Shown here piece by piece: positions 20,531 to 34,510 of a stretch of DNA of 64,000 bases. The position numbers and the translations under genes are program-made. A model generated the notes under the pieces. It was not told the DNA's origin, did not search any database, and saw only the letters and a program-made list of their open reading frames with translations. The DNA comes from Seriola aureovittata (lineage: Eukaryota > Chordata > Actinopteri > Carangiformes > Carangidae): the NCBI RefSeq assembly GCF_021018895.1, contig NC_079378.1, positions 11,856,501-11,920,500 on the forward strand, in the 5' to 3' direction. Position 1 is the stretch's first letter; each line of letters opens with the position of its first letter.

Positions 20531-23500
20531 TCTATATGAAATATAGGATTAAATAAAAAGGTGTTTATAACACAGAAACAGAAAGTAAACCTGAAATTGA
20601 ATTGCATCCTCTTCCCCTTTTGGCTCTACACCTCTCCTTATCTGTGATCTTGCAGCCTTCTCCACCCTCTCATTTCCTCATAATTCTCTTCTTTCTCTCT
20701 CCTCTCAGCCTCCCACTCTGTTCTGTTGTCAACATGTACAAACACAGCCAGAAGAGGTGCTGCTCGATAATGAGTCTTACTTGCCCCTTCCTGCCATCTT
20801 CGCTCGACATCACCCAGCATTATTTTCACCTTTACTCGTACATTCTACCATCTCATGCTCCCCACCTGTTTTTCCTCTGTTTAATTTTGGTGATTAGCAT
20901 GATGGTGATGGTGCAATTAACTATATTAATGATGTCCCTGTTTTATGTCCACATGATATAGTTAACTGCTTGTGAACACTATAATGGATTGGCAACAAAT
21001 TCAAGCAAGAAATCATAAATTGCACAACATGATTTTTTTCAATTACTTTCCTGTAAATGGTGTTGCCTGATGACCTTTTTTTAAAAAAAATATTTCACAG
21101 GCACGTTGGAGTTTTCACATTGAGAAAACATTTTCATGTGCTAATTGGCCTCAGTGGAAGGCCCTCGTTAGCAGCTAGACATTTATCTCCACATTGTAGA
21201 AAGGTGACAGCGAGTAAAATTATAGACTGTCTGACACTCAGTGACCTATTACATTTATTGATCTCTTTTAGGTGTTGAAATCAAATCATTGCCACAAGAT
21301 CCATAGAAGGGATGTCATCCTAGAAGTGTTTCTAGCAAGAAAATAAAGTGACTTCTTCATAATTGAATTAGTAAGATAGCTATTTGATGAGTGTGTTGAT
21401 CTGCTGAGCTAGAATCCTCAAGTGAGTAAAGAAATGTTTCATTGCTGACAGTGAGATAATCACAGGTTATGACGCTTTCTAGTCAGATGGATACTGTAGG
21501 AAATTTTTTCTTTTTTTTTTTATTACTGCATACAGCATTAATGGTGCGGTAGATGAAAACACTTTTTTTTTTTTGGAGTCACTTTAATGATATACTGCAT
21601 TAAAATTATTATCTGTGCTGGTCTGTGTAAAACAGATACATCAATGTTGTGCAGGCCGCTCTAGTTTGACCTCCACAAAAACATCTGGCTGTTTATCTTC
21701 TAAATTGTTGTGTTTCTTCACGAGCTAGTTGTTAACTTTGTCTGCAAATCGCGGGTAGGTACGCAGTGTACAATGGGTGGTTCATGCTTGATAGTGGTGG
21801 ATAGCGAGAGTGGTGAAGTGCCTTAAAACCAAAACAATTTGTTAAACTGGACTTAAAAGGTCAGTAGAGTTGGGTGGTAGTTCTCTATGGGATAGTCACT
21901 GCAAGCGAGCCACACACATTTGATAGTTGTTAGTATAAAAAATAGTGATTAATGGAGCTTTCAGGTTTGGGCTTTTTCTTGTAATAAAATATTCTTGTAA
22001 AAATATTTAAACATAATTGATTCCTAGGAAAATACACTTGACTGCCATCCTCTCCTCTACATCACTTTCCATTGTGTTATTGGGAACTTTGTCAACTTAC
22101 AACCTTTTTTTTTTTTTTGATGTCTCCTCAAATAACTTGTTTTTTGTGCAGGGTATGATTTTTCTCCCACAGTTTCTGCATAATATTTGCATCTTAAGAC
22201 CAAACTTATTGTTTCATGAGACAGGCCAGGCTATCTAATCACAGTGAAACCGCATGGGAGTAATTGCTCACACAGCCATAAACTTAATGGAGGTGTACCA
22301 CGAAGGGATAAAATCATCACATTTTCTCTTAAGTGAATTTAATTTTTAAGACAGGAAATAGCAGCTTCAGTGGGAGGGCAGAGACATGTTTTGTGGTGTA
22401 GGAAACAGGCATGCAGAAGGGCACAGCTAATAGGCAGAACAAAGTTGCAGAGTACACCACCCACATATTCCCACATATGTGATACAAATCTTACATTTTT
22501 TTGTTGTTCTTTGACATGTCACATCTGGACCTTTACATATTTATACTTCTCCACCACTGAAAAGTTAATCTGACAAGGCCTTTCTCCACAGTGATATGAC
22601 TGACAGTGAAGTGATGCATCTCATAGCTCAGCTACTCAATAAGTCGGTTATGGCACATTATCAGACTGTATTTACCTGTTTGTTTTAAGTGGTTTTAAAG
22701 GATAAGGCTAAGGATAACGCTGTATTTTTATTCTATATTGTACTTACTGTCAAAAGATCCCATAAAAAGACCAAAACCAGCAATGAATTGATCCATACTA
22801 ACAGGTATTGTCTGTGTATCTAAAGCCTGATATATCTTCCTATTCCTCTGTGACATAGAGCTCCACTGTTTGCAAACACATCAGTGAGCCACACTGTTAC
22901 ATTTGGTGACAAGTTAATATTCAAATAGTATTCAGGAGTCACAATAAGCAATCATTAACATGTAGTTTTGCAAAATGTTTTGAAAACTCAAAAGCAATTT
23001 AAAATGGGTCTGAAACAGAAATAGAAAAATTAAACAGCTATTTTAATTTTGACAGGAAATATGTAATTTATAAGACTAATTTGTTAGAAGATCTGAGATT
23101 TCTGGAGGTGAGGTCCTGAGGAGATCTGGGAGATAAACTGGTGTTGATACATGCAGTGAATAAAAAAAATAATTCATTGTAACTAGTAAAATAAATCACA
23201 GTCTAACAAGTAAATTAACTGCCTCGTAAAAGGGGTTAATGAAAAGCACAGCTCCCTTCCACTACAGCAGGGCTTGATCAAGACATGTAACAACTGAATG
23301 TTAGAGACCTAATGATACCCCCATTTTAAATATACACACAGGTATTGAAGTTGCAGAGCAGAATGAAGAATTACTAGCAATTTTCCAGCCAGTTACCTGA
23401 TGTTTTAATTGCACATAAGTTTTCTGGCCTTACACAATACTTTGAGTATATTATTCTTACAAGTGCAGATAAATTGAACATGTGATGTGAAAATTATAGA

Positions 23501-24208
23501 TGAGGAGACAGCATGTCCATATCCTAAACATCCCCAGAGCTTGATATTATGTGATTTGTCTTATCATGAAGCTAGGAGGTTTAGTGTTAATCCAGATGGT
23601 ATCTGACATGGATGCTCATGGATTTATATGATATGCATTTTGATAATATAACCAGAAAAATGTTAAAATTAACCTTAATCCCTTGTCAGATACTCTTCAT
23701 AATCAAAATGTTCTTATGGGATGTTTTTGCCATGTAACAAAACAAGCTGCAGACCGGCAGGAGAAATTCTTTCCGTGTAATCCTCTGATACACACCAGCC
23801 CACACACACACCCCAGTAGCCTAACTTTCTCTCTGTCCTAGAGGTAGAGGCACACAGAAACACACACTTCAGTGTATATACACACACATGCTCATTACAC
23901 TTTCTAACCGAGGCAGTGCTGCTGGTATTCCCTATCTGTTGATAAGAGTGAGCAGTTGTGTGCTGACCAAGCAGACCCCTGCAGCCTGTAGCCCACAGAG
24001 AGAAAATGTTTAGTCTACTGACCTCCCATATATATCACTGAGTAGCTAGTATCTGAGTAAGCACAGACAGGAAGGTTAGTGTGTGTCAGAGAGGTGCATA
24101 TCTGTGTGGTAACTGTAAAGTGAATGCTGAGCATGTAACACTGAGATTGTACTTGTGTGTGCAGAAAAGTCTATATCTGTAATTGTGTGTATGTGTGCTA
24201 TACATTGT
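20531..24208. other. Non-coding stretch, no gene recognised
   Basis: A+T-rich DNA with pyrimidine-rich sections (20605-20710) and T runs. The section 21610-21970 has a composition unlike its neighbours (more CpG) and may be an old unclassified repeat. The frame at 20602-20961 is a pyrimidine-tract artefact. Confidence 0.45.
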
Positions 24209-24310
24209 ATACTCAGTTGACAGTTTATTAGGTACATCTAGCTAATGCCAGGTTATAATGTTACATTTTTGTTGAAAATGCTTCAACTCGTTTTGGAGGC
24301 TGCAGTTTGT
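24209..24310 (+). repeat. End fragment of a TTTATTAGG-type MITE
   Basis: TACTCAGTTGACAGTTTATT followed by AGGTACATCTAGCT resembles the end of a widespread fish MITE whose termini carry a TTTATTAGGNAC core. A different copy with both ends is at 56040-56433. Only one end is visible here. Confidence 0.4.
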
Positions 24311-24568
24311 GGTGCTGTTCAATTGTACTGTGTTATTTTTTTGATCGTTGTTTCCAATTTTGTTGATTCATATTTTTCTTTTGTCTGTTTAGGCCTATAT
24401 ACCTACTGGCCCCAAGCCCCAACGCTCACAGACTGACAGGTGCAAAGACTCACGGGTTGTAGCTGTGTCATGGAGGCAAAGTAGCAAACTGGTGAGTCAG
24501 TTTTAATTTTTTCTTATCGTCTCCGTCTCTCCGTCTCTCCGTCATCGTCGTCTTCTTCATTATCTCAT

Positions 24569-24592
24569 AATTATTATTATTATTATTATTAT
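24569..24592. repeat. (ATT)n microsatellite
   Basis: About eight ATT units, with a short CGT/CTT-rich run just upstream (24520-24560). Confidence 0.9.
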
Positions 24593-25698
24593 GAGTATAA
24601 AAATTGTGTTTTAACATTGGGGAGAGATTTAAACACGTGGTCCACCCACACTTTGCCACATCGTTTTATTAGCATTTCTATAAAATACTATAGTGAGATG
24701 TTTAGAAACAGCTGCCAGTGCTTTAGCATTCTTATTGTGGTTGGCTGCGTTTTACCAGAGGGCAGAGTTTTAAAGTCTCTGTAAGGCTTTCTGTGTGTGT
24801 CTGGCTGCGGGGGGAGCTCCATGGATTTGTGTTCCGTTACAGTCCTAGGTAACACTTTTGCAAACCAGCATGAGTTTCTTGGTGAATGCACACCAACAAT
24901 TGCGATATCAAACAATGGGTAAAGAATTTTTTCAACAGACCTATCGTTATCATCCTTAGTCTTCTGGCGGGTGAAATTATATTCATCATGACTCCATGAT
25001 GAAATAAGATCACTTGAATAGATCTCAACTTAGGATCTCAACTTCACTGTCCTTGCATCATCTTCAGTGAGACTTTCTGAGATGTGTTCATGTGAAAGTT
25101 TGATAAAGTGGAGGAAAAGTGGAGAGGAGATAAAATTGAGCTGTGCGAGACAGAAATGTTGAAAATCCAGTGCTGTTTAAAAATTCTTCTCAGGGTTTGA
25201 ATTAATGATCAATAACTGATTTGCTTTAGGATGGAGATTGTGTGTTTTAAACATGAGGAACTCTAAAGGGACCATGAGGCAACACCCTGCAACTGCTGCA
25301 GGGTGCATTTGTGACTTCTGCATGTGGTTTGTTGGAGTGCGGAAACACTCTGTACTCCCCATTGAACTGACCGAGTCAAATTTTAATTCAACTCATTTGG
25401 TCAGTTTTATATGTTCCAAACTAGGACAGGCATTTTAGTGCATTTTATGTTTGTGTTTTGAGTGCTCAGAGTCATGTTTTTTACTTTCAGCAACAAAACT
25501 CTTTCAAAAACGCTATGGAGGAGTTGTGTAACACAAGTTCAGTTTAGATATTTTGAGGAGAAACAAGACAGCCAGTGCAGCTCCGATCACCATTAACCTT
25601 TCTCTTTGCAGCTCGACACTGTTTATATCAGTAGGATTGGTGTGTGTTAAAGTACATGTACTAGAAAAGATAGTGACACAATCTCATTAACAGTGTCG
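24593..25698. other. Non-coding stretch, nothing recognised
   Basis: Short open frames only. A hairpin-forming word CAACACCCTGCAACTGCTGC followed by AGGGTG occurs at about 25273-25300. No family was recognised. Confidence 0.5.
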
Positions 25699-26046
25699 TT
25701 AAAGTGATAGTTTGGGTTATTTGAGGTCGTGTTGTGTGAGGTACTTATCTATAGTCAGTGTACAAGTGCACCTACGTTTTAACTGTAGGTGTGCTTGTGT
25801 GTAGTAATACAGTAGTAATACAGTAACGGTTCACAAACTAGTTCCAAAAATATTCATAATAAACCATACACTTAAACTGATATTAGTTTTTTTCTGTGGG
25901 GGCATATTTTTAAGTGGCTAATACACATTTTTGCCCCCTTCCAGCACTGGCACATCACTCAGCTTCTGTGCCAGTGCTCCTGCTGCTTCTCCAAACTGGC
26001 AGTGTCTATAGATAAGAACCTCAAATAACCTGAACTACCACTTTAA
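25699..26046. mobile_element. TTAA-flanked MITE
   Basis: TTAA at 25699-25702 and at 26043-26046 bracket a 340-bp unit. Its ends are inverted repeats: AGTGATAGTTTGGGTTATTT on the left (from 25703) versus AGTGGTAGTTCAGGTTATTT on the right, read inward; 22 of the first 25 positions agree. A second inverted block (ACTTATCTATAG, 25743-25754) also matches the right side (CTTATCTATAGA reversed), but on the left it is displaced by about 15 bp of extra sequence. A TTAA target is used by piggyBac and Kolobok elements; no transposase is present, so this is non-autonomous and the superfamily is uncertain. Confidence 0.7.
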
Positions 26047-28440
26047 AATTTAATGAAGAAGTTATGTGCTACAGTAAAAGTCAGTTATGTGCAGACATGA
26101 AGGGTTTTAGATATTTAAAATGTGGTAAAAGAACACTGGTTTCAGATCTGTCCCCATGGTTGGGTTTCAGAATCGGTATTGAGTGAGGAAAAGATTGGTG
26201 TATCCCCAGTAAACACCAGAATTTGGCTTTTAGCAGACTTTGTGCAGACAAAGCGAAAGAAGGATTTTCAGTTTCACTTAAAGGGAGAAGAGATAAAGAT
26301 TTTTGCTTTCTCATAGCACAAAATTACTATCTGGCTGCTGTCAAACCTCCCTTTGCAGGGGGTTTATAATGTTTTTCATCAATACCAATCACTGAGCAAA
26401 CACATTGCCAAAGGATTGAAAAGCTGGGGGTCTGTACCAGAGGATACCACACTTTTCTCCAACTCCAACCACTTTTTGGGGGACAGTCGAGGTCATATAT
26501 TACGTAATGTTCCTTTAATTCTTACAGAAAACAACTGAGGGTGATGTCAAAATTAGTGGCCTCCAAGAATTGATATTTTTGTCACTCTGGAAGTCATTAC
26601 TAAGTGAGTGAATGAGAAGGGACAACACATCAGTACTAATCTAATATGGATTTTTTTCTCTCTGGATGCTGTTTAAGATTTTTCCTCTTTCCTTAAATTC
26701 CCTTTTTCTATCCTTCCCTCCCATCTGTCTCTACCTCTGCCTCCATCTTTGCCTGCACTCCATTCATACTGCTGTATCTCAGCCTGAGTTGGTCCGTATG
26801 TGTGTTGTGGAGGCATGAAAAAAGAGTTGGAACGCTGCGGGGTGTGAGCAGAAGATTGCCCAGTACATCATAAAACCCATCATAGAGTTGACCCATTAAA
26901 TAGACTGTTATTAGGTTTTTCTAGGTTGTGAGTTTGCAGGGGGGAGGGGCATACCATCTGTGTTTGATCTATTATTTTTATCTATTGCATCTGCTGAGTG
27001 GGAGAGTGTTTTCAAAACTAGCTGGGTTAAATCAAACTTGACCCAAAACAGTGGGAGAAGCTGCATCTTAATGCCTCATATTGTACTTTTTCTGGGGATG
27101 TCAGAGAACTTATAGCAAGTGAAAACGATTGGCTTGTAAAACAAAACTCTAAAATCTCTCAGGGGTCTGTTTATCGCAGCCTGTGGACTTTTCCTGGATG
27201 TAAAGGAGAGAAGATATGAGAAAGACAATCTGCTCTATAATTATGCTCTGTGGCGGTGCTGTAAGCTGCGGCAGCACATTGCACTCACACATTGTCACTA
27301 GCATACACTACCTGTCACCGACAGTAGTAACAGTTGCAGCTGAAGGTGCTTTTGCAGCCTATAATTGTGTGTATGTGCACTAGCATTGTTTCTTTCATGC
27401 ATGTACGGCTGCCTGTACCAAGGTGTTTGTCTGGATTGGTTGTATGGGTTCATGTCTGAGTGAGTGCATACGTAAGATCGTTTTTTATTGCGGAATAAAT
27501 GAGTTGAATGATTGACTACAAGAAATGAATCACTACGGGGATCATTTTAATAATCAAATCATTTATTATGCAAAACATAAGGGGAGGAGGGCACCTTATG
27601 TGGCTAATTTTGATGGGAATTTTTTGCGGTTTTTCACCATTAATTGAATTTGCAGTAACCATAGTTTGCAGTAACCAATGATGGAGAGAAAACATATTCT
27701 TGATTATGCACCTAATTAATTTTTTAGTAATTTTTTTAGTTTTTGTATTAATATGCAAGATGAGCACAGAATAAATCCCCTGCTTTCTTTTCTTTTTTGC
27801 AAATGTATATAAAAAATGTTAGGTATTTGTACTTTTTTTAGTGCATTTTCTTAGTGCAACACATTGTTAACACTGTAGGCCCAATTTCTTAGGGTGTCAT
27901 GGCACAGGTAATACTGGAGAAATGATGGGAATTGATACAAAGTACCTGAAAGGATGCGTTCCCACCTGGAATCCGAGTGAGCTCGATTAACTTCACCCAT
28001 CTGTCTCTGAAAGCCTATTATTAGTTAAGACTCGCTTTCTTAATGCTTTTCAACAAACCAACAGGACAAATGACAACCTGTGGCTCTGACAGTGACAAAA
28101 TTCTTAAATCTTTCAATCAATTTTTTAAAGATGAAAATTTTTTCCTTCTAAAGAAGAAAAGAAAGCAAAACAGGGTTTTTATGGAAGTGGATTTGCACAT
28201 AATAGACTGTCCCCTTAAAAAAAAAAAACAAAACAAAAAAAAAAAACAAGCCTAAAGCTTGTCTGTGCCAGCAGCTTATTATGACCCATAGTTCCACTTA
28301 ATTGTTAGGTGACCTCTAATGGCCATAGTAATTATGAGGAGAGCAAAAGAGGAAATCAGGTGACAGTGAATATATTGAGCGACAGCACTTTGACGCGGGA
28401 GCCTGCTGTTCTTTTCCCCTTTGAAACCAATAATTGTTGA
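26047..28440. other. Non-coding stretch, nothing recognised
   Basis: A+T-rich. An A-rich tract with several A runs lies at 28218-28248. No gene or transposon end was recognised. Confidence 0.5.
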
Positions 28441-28650
28441 CTGTTTTAACCATGACCTTTCCACAACCTCAACTGCATGTTTAATATTGTAAGCATGACA
28501 GTGAAGGTCATCTTACCATGACGAAGTGCTTAATTTTAACTCAATCCATGATCTTTTCCTAAACCTAAGCAAGTGGTTTTTGTGCCTAAACTAAACCAAA
28601 CAATGACTGTTCCATAAGCTTAACTGCGCATTTATTATTGATGCTCCTAT
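28441..28650. repeat. Degenerate repeat with AACCATGACCTTTCC-like units
   Basis: Two related segments occur about 150 bp apart: one at 28449-28500 (CCATGACCTTTCCACAACCT, then CAACTGCATGTTTAATATTG) and one at 28600-28645 (AATGACTGTTCCATAAGCTT, then AACTGCGCATTTATTATTG). A related middle unit starts near 28546 (CCATGATCTTTTCCTAAACC). The sequence resembles a fish low-copy tandem repeat; class unknown. Confidence 0.45.
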
Positions 28651-29499
28651 GGGTTGTATCAGAGGCTGCATACGTGATAAAGAGTTGGACTGCTGCAGTT
28701 GCTGCTGTTTCCCTGCACATCTGAGCTTGAATGTGTGTAACGAAATTATGAAGCGGGAGATTGACTTCACTCCCAGAACTGCAGAGCGAAGCATCATGGT
28801 AGATTGGCTGCAGATCCTTGGTTACCGGCCTTGGCCCTGGTTCTCTGTCCCTCTCCCTGTTTTCCCATCTCCCTCTGTGTTGCCTGGAGATACCTCAAGA
28901 GCCTTGAGTTGTTGCAAATTGAAAACAATGACAGTTGTCTAAGAGGAGAAGTTAGTGCCCGCACAAAATGGGAGAAATGGAGCAGCAAGTCAAGAGAGGG
29001 AGAACAAATTTTGAGAGATGAATGTGTCATGAATGGATGGAGGAGCAGAGGGAGTTTGAGATGATGCGATGTGAGAAGTGTGACAATTTTTTTTTCTTAC
29101 TTTTTCAGTGGTTTGTGATGTCCGAAGCTGTCAAAATTAAAGAAACCCACAGCAGAATCACCACTTTTGTAATCTCTTTAACTCTGCTTAGAATGATGTG
29201 GTCATCACCATCACAAAGCACTTATTCATCATCATTATCATCATTGTCCAATGTTAAGAATCAGTTAATACGGAGGCTTCACTGTCATAAAGTACGGTTT
29301 CCAAGGAGAAGAGAGGCACATTTTTGAATGTCTGCTCGCTGCAGGTGTTGTATTTACTTCTTTTCACTTCTGAAATCAACAAAATATGCAATTTGCCAAG
29401 GGTAGCCCAAACTTTCGCATACAACTGTAAATGGCTGGATTAATCTCATAGAGGGCCCAGAGACAAAATTTTGTTGTAGGACCCCTATTGTCCTCCAGT
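28651..29499. other. Non-coding stretch, nothing recognised
   Basis: Several overlapping open frames of 70-100 codons occur on both strands around 28650-29330, because the composition is less A+T-rich. None shows a domain. Confidence 0.4.
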
Positions 29500-29713
29500 A
29501 GTCCAGAGCTGAATATTTTCCATTTTCTCAGGTTTCTAATATGGTAACATTTTGAGGTTTTTATCAGTAAAAAGCAATTTGAAAATGTTAACTTTAGCTT
29601 CAGGGAATAATCTGTGTATTTTTCACTGTTTTCTGCCATTTAATACACTCAACACTCATTAAAGACAATAACTGACGTACTGATAATGAAAATAATTGTT
29701 GGTTGCAGCCTTA
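29500..29713 (+). repeat. Partial copy of hAT-like palindromic repeat
   Basis: The right end reads ACTGATAATGAAAATAATTG followed by TTGGTTGCAGCC, matching the inverted terminal segment of the family seen at 43532-44135 and 46551. The left part is decayed. Upstream 29435-29490 may be another repeat remnant. Confidence 0.45.
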
Positions 29714-31557
29714 TTGTAGCCTCACTCCTCATGGAGTAATACTACCTTGCCTAAGGATTTCTGTGTGTTAATAACCTGACAAACAGAAAACAATAAACCA
29801 AAAGAAAAGAAAATGACAACACACTGTATAACAAATGAGCTCATTATAAACTATAACAATTAAGGTTTTAAAACTAGATTTTGACACAGGGCCCCTTCTG
29901 AACACCAACGCTTCAAGATGGAGGACCTATTATAGTTAATATTGTACATCAGTGGTTTCCAACAGTAAACTTGGAGCTTCTTGGGCCCCTGAGAGTCTGA
30001 GACCCCAGTGCAGTTGCCCACTGTTCTTGACTGGTAAACAAACATTATACAGATGCAAAGCTTTAACAGTAAACTATTCACAGAAAAAACTTGGTAACAA
30101 ATTAAATGTTCATAATCACTCATTAACTATAAGAAGGGGAACACCTACAGATAATGCTCCAACATGGGCTCTTGAGGAGTAGATTTATAAAAATAAAAAA
30201 CCTTGTATTTGTTTGGTCACAGATCCTGATAAAAAGCAACTGCTATATACCTGCGTCAGCAGAGGTTTCTATAGCAACAGCATTTGCAACTGAATGTAAC
30301 TGCTGGGGACAGAATAATAATAATTAACAAGAGTTAATTTTTTAAGGAAACAAACTGTTTTCAAACTGGTAGCTGTGCTGGGATTAAGTTAGGTTTTAAA
30401 GGGATGAGTTTAAGTGCTTAGCCGGAAACACAACAACAGAAAGGCACAAATTAAACTTACCAAACTTGATCTGGCCTCAACGTGTGGTCCTGGTACCAGT
30501 GAAGTTTCTAAGTCACACAAAACTTTATCAGAGCCTCTACATATATTTTCACCCTAAACTAAACTCAAATGTCCCTCATCTGTCTCTCTCTCTCCATCTT
30601 TCTCCCAATGCTCTGTCCATCTGTCTCAATTCTCCCTTCATCCTCTGCATCATGGGGTTGTGCAGCCTCATGTACCCTTCATATAATTGGTGTCAGTGTC
30701 TCTTGATGTAATATGAATGGATGGCATTGTGTCTGGGGGATACAAAGCACCCTGAGAGCCTGTGAAACTACACACAGTAATAGAGAAAGGGACATGGGGC
30801 AGAGAGAAAAATCAAAGTACAAAGCTGAAGAAAGATAAAGAGAAAGGAGAAAAGTAAGAAAGAGAGAATGAGTGAGAGTATTAAAGATAGAAAGAGAAAA
30901 AGAAAAACAAAGGGAGTGCGGTGGTGGGAAGCACGTCTGAAAGAGATGGGATGGTTCAGTGGGAGAAAATTTGAGGACTCAGTGTGTGAGAGTGAGAGAA
31001 AGATGAAAGGAATTGAGACCTCCCTCCTCATTTTTCATCTTCCATTCCAGGCTTTAAAGTAGCCTCTCAAGCCACTTGAGATCTCTGGATCTCTTGTTGT
31101 GTGTCTGACTGGGAGTCGTTGTCACCATAGAATAAAGCTGTTGACGCACAAGACAAACTGATGACAACTAAAACATGCCACTGACATGTACATTCAGCCT
31201 GACATGTAGACCACCAGTAGTCAAGCCAAGCGCTCAGTATGTACCAACTGAAAATATGGTATATTCTAACATAATACACTATAGTGTGTTGCAGAAATAT
31301 CTAGTGTCAGCGTTTGAAGATTAATGTTATAGTTGCTGTTCTTTTCCCCAAAGTCACTGTTTATTCTGTCAGCTTTATTCTTTGCAGGAGTAAAATCATT
31401 TAGAACATATGTACAAATATTTCACAATAGGTAAACCCAGGATGAAAGGTGCCAGACAGTGTACAGACCAGGGTAAAATCTGCATAAATGTCCCCAGGGA
31501 TATACAGATAGACTCAGCCTGAATTTCGCTGTTTGATATGTTGGTTGCTATTGGACT
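29714..31557. other. Non-coding stretch with a long polypurine tract
   Basis: 30776-31020 is strongly purine-biased (AGAAAG-, GAGAGA-type words), giving artefactual open frames in both directions. A pyrimidine run lies at 30585-30640. No gene was recognised. Confidence 0.5.
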
Positions 31558-31740
31558 TTTTAAGGGTGCTATATGTAAGTTTTTGCTGTTGTTACATAGC
31601 CAGCATTAACAATAACAGCTGTTTACTTACCAGTCTAAAAGAAGCATTGCAAGTTCAGCATTAACCTTCATTTCTTTACCAGCCATGAGCTGTCTCCAGC
31701 AGTGGACATCAATGCCAATGTTAACTCTTGTTTTGCTTCT
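31558..31740. repeat. Possible interspersed repeat beginning TTTAAGGGTGCTATATG
   Basis: The segment TTTAAGGGTGCTATATGTAA continuing through GCTGTCTCCAGCAGTGGACA has the look of a known fish dispersed repeat. I see no second copy in the window and no inverted terminus, so the call rests on recall only. Confidence 0.25.
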
Positions 31741-34280
31741 ATTTCTATCACTCCTTTCCTTGCTTTATGAGTTCTAGTTATTCATTCTCTCATGTTGAAC
31801 TGAGGGCAGACTGGATGCTGCAGTGACTCATTATTGCCTCTTGTAATACCAAGTGGTATTAAGAGATGGTAAGGGCAGGGACTAGCTGGTTAGTATGCTA
31901 ACTTCACTAGATATCCCTGCAAAAAATACATTGACGTTTTTGACAAAACTTTAAATCCTTCACATTCTGTTGATAATTTTAGTTAATTTTTGAATGAAAG
32001 TAAAATACTTATATAACACATTTAAAGTAGATAAGTATGACATTTTTTTCTGTACCATTACTTTGCTAGGGCTAGTCATATTTGCTCCTGTTTAGCATCT
32101 CCCTACATTTTAGCTGAGGTGATGGCATGACACAGTCATAGGTGGACACTAAGGCAAAATGCCACACATCAGCATGTTTAAAAATCTAATTTAGATATAG
32201 TGCCTGATCTGCTGCCTGCCTGTGTACTTAACCTATTTCTTAAGTAAAGACTTGGTGGGAGCACTGTGTTTCACTCTAATTAGGAGGAGGGACTGTAGCC
32301 CCCTTATCCACTGCCTTCACACGCTAAGGTTTAGAAATTGTGAAAGAAGCACTTTGCCTAAGTTCAGTGAATTTATAAAATCAGTTTGGAAATCTGTGGC
32401 CTCGAAAATTCTCTGGCTCTGAATTAAAATGCACAGACGCAAACTAAAACCACAGTTAATACCAAGTTAATTCTTCTCTGGTTGATCTCTCTCTCTCTCT
32501 CTCTGGTTTGCTGTTGCTTTCTGAAATATTTCTCATTTTGCAACATATTTTAGGATGGAAAAATAGCTTTTCAGACAAGTAACTATAAGTAGTTGTCCTG
32601 CAGCTAAATGCTTACAATAAAACATCATGCATGTAGATTTTATAATAATACCTATCCTTTTTTATAAAGTGCACTGTTAAAATAGTTTCTTTTGTTAATG
32701 TTTTTATTCTGTTTATAAATCTCAGCTTTGCTTTCCTCACCTCTTTCCCAGCTTTCATTGATTGAATAAAATAAATAAATAAATAAAACCTTCATATAAT
32801 CATCTCCATCACCTTGAGAATACTTCTACCTGCAATGATAAAAAATACCCGCAGCAAATCAATATTTCCATTAGGAAATGTGTATTCTAGCATGCCTGAC
32901 TGTCTTCAAGGTGCTGAGGAGAAAAGTTTTGCCCGCACACCTTTTAAGAGGCAAAGAGGGAAGAGGGATAGAAGGATGGATGGAGAGATGAAGGGAATAG
33001 ATCATGAAATGAGCGGAGGAGTGATGGAATGGAGGAAAGAGAAAGAAATACAGATAGAGAGGTCTCCCTGTGGACTGGCTGCTTGTTTTTACTTCAAGTT
33101 CGTCTTGATCTCGGGTGGACTCGGTAGGGGCAGAAACATTCGCTGGCAGTGTTCTCACTCTTAGGTTTGTTTGCAACTCTTTATTTTAAGAGTAGTTTTA
33201 AGTTTTCAGTTGGTGCTGACAGTAGATACCACAGATTAGGATGTAAGTATGATAGTGAATAATAAAACACATGTGTAAAGTAGGTTTTTATTTCGAAATA
33301 GAAAGTAATAGTAGTTCAGTATCTGCAACAAATACTGAAGAACTGATCAGTATGAGGGCTGTCACTTTTTAAATCAAGTTCAAACAAATTTGAAAACATA
33401 ATGACTTTTGTCCAAAATCTAAAGCTATTTAATTTATGCTTTATGCTTACGCTGGTAATATACTATTTTTATTTGTTTATTTGGATTAAAACATATTATT
33501 TATTAATTTTAGAGAGTGTGCCAAGCCTGTGGTACAATGCTGTGTTTCACCCCTTTGTTTTCTCGACTGGACAAAATAAAACTCCACATTGACCATGTTA
33601 TGCCTTCATTAATCCGATGTGACATTTTGAAAAACAGGGTTTTAGTGAAAAGCTGGATTACTTTCTTATTGTTCAGCTGCCTTGTAGTTTTTCTTCCATT
33701 GGCCGCAGCTCTTTCTTCCTTGTATTCAAAGAACCTTTGCGCGCCCCCCACCCCCCGGACTAAACTGTTAGCTCTGGGAGAGAGCATTAACATTTATATA
33801 GAAACATGAGTCTGATGTTTTACGGACGATAAATGGGGTATTTTCCTAACTCTGTTTCAAATGGAACAATGGGGACAGAAGTCGGCAGAACGCTGTCCAT
33901 TGGCACACAGTAACCCTGCCTAAAAGCTACATACATCAACACAATTGCCTTTATTAGTCTGCCTCTTCAAATTCATTGTTGGGTCATTTGTACGTGTGGG
34001 TCGGCCTGAGGGGAGTTTGGTGGGCGTGAGAGGATGTATGGAGGAGTGTTGTTGTGAGTGTGGTGATGTGGGTGATGGGGGGTGGGGTGATATGTCAAGC
34101 CTGCTTAAAAGGCTCAAAGTCAATGGCAGCGGCAATTTCAAAGTCACATACATGATAAATACAATATGAGAGGAACGTGAATGGGAACAAACACAAAATC
34201 CCAGAGCAGGAACAATGTAATAAATCATATGAATAAATCCGCCAGCTGACCACTAGGGAGCACTAATAATCCGAACCCGA
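31741..34280. other. Non-coding stretch, nothing recognised
   Basis: It includes (CT)8-like and (AATA)n microsatellites (32487-32504 and 32764-32787) and a purine-rich section (32940-33065). The section 33890-34260 is less A+T-rich and could be constrained non-coding DNA, but nothing in the sequence proves it. Confidence 0.45.
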
Positions 34281-34319
34281 CATGCTCTCTCTCTCTCCCT
34301 CTCTCTCTCGCTCGCTCGC

Positions 34320-34359
<40 letters not shown>

Positions 34360-34510
34360 TCTGTACCCCCTCACTCTTTTTAATCTCTGCATGCTTTCTC
34401 TTTCTCCCTCCTCTTCCTTCTCTGTTGCCATCTTTCCCTTTCCCTCCCTACTGTTTCTGTCTTTTTCGCCCTCATCAGCTCCACACACAACACACACACA
34501 ACACACACAC

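Noticed and set aside
30768..31062. Frames of 64-87 codons on both strands
   Set aside because: They are caused by a polypurine tract depleted of stop codons.
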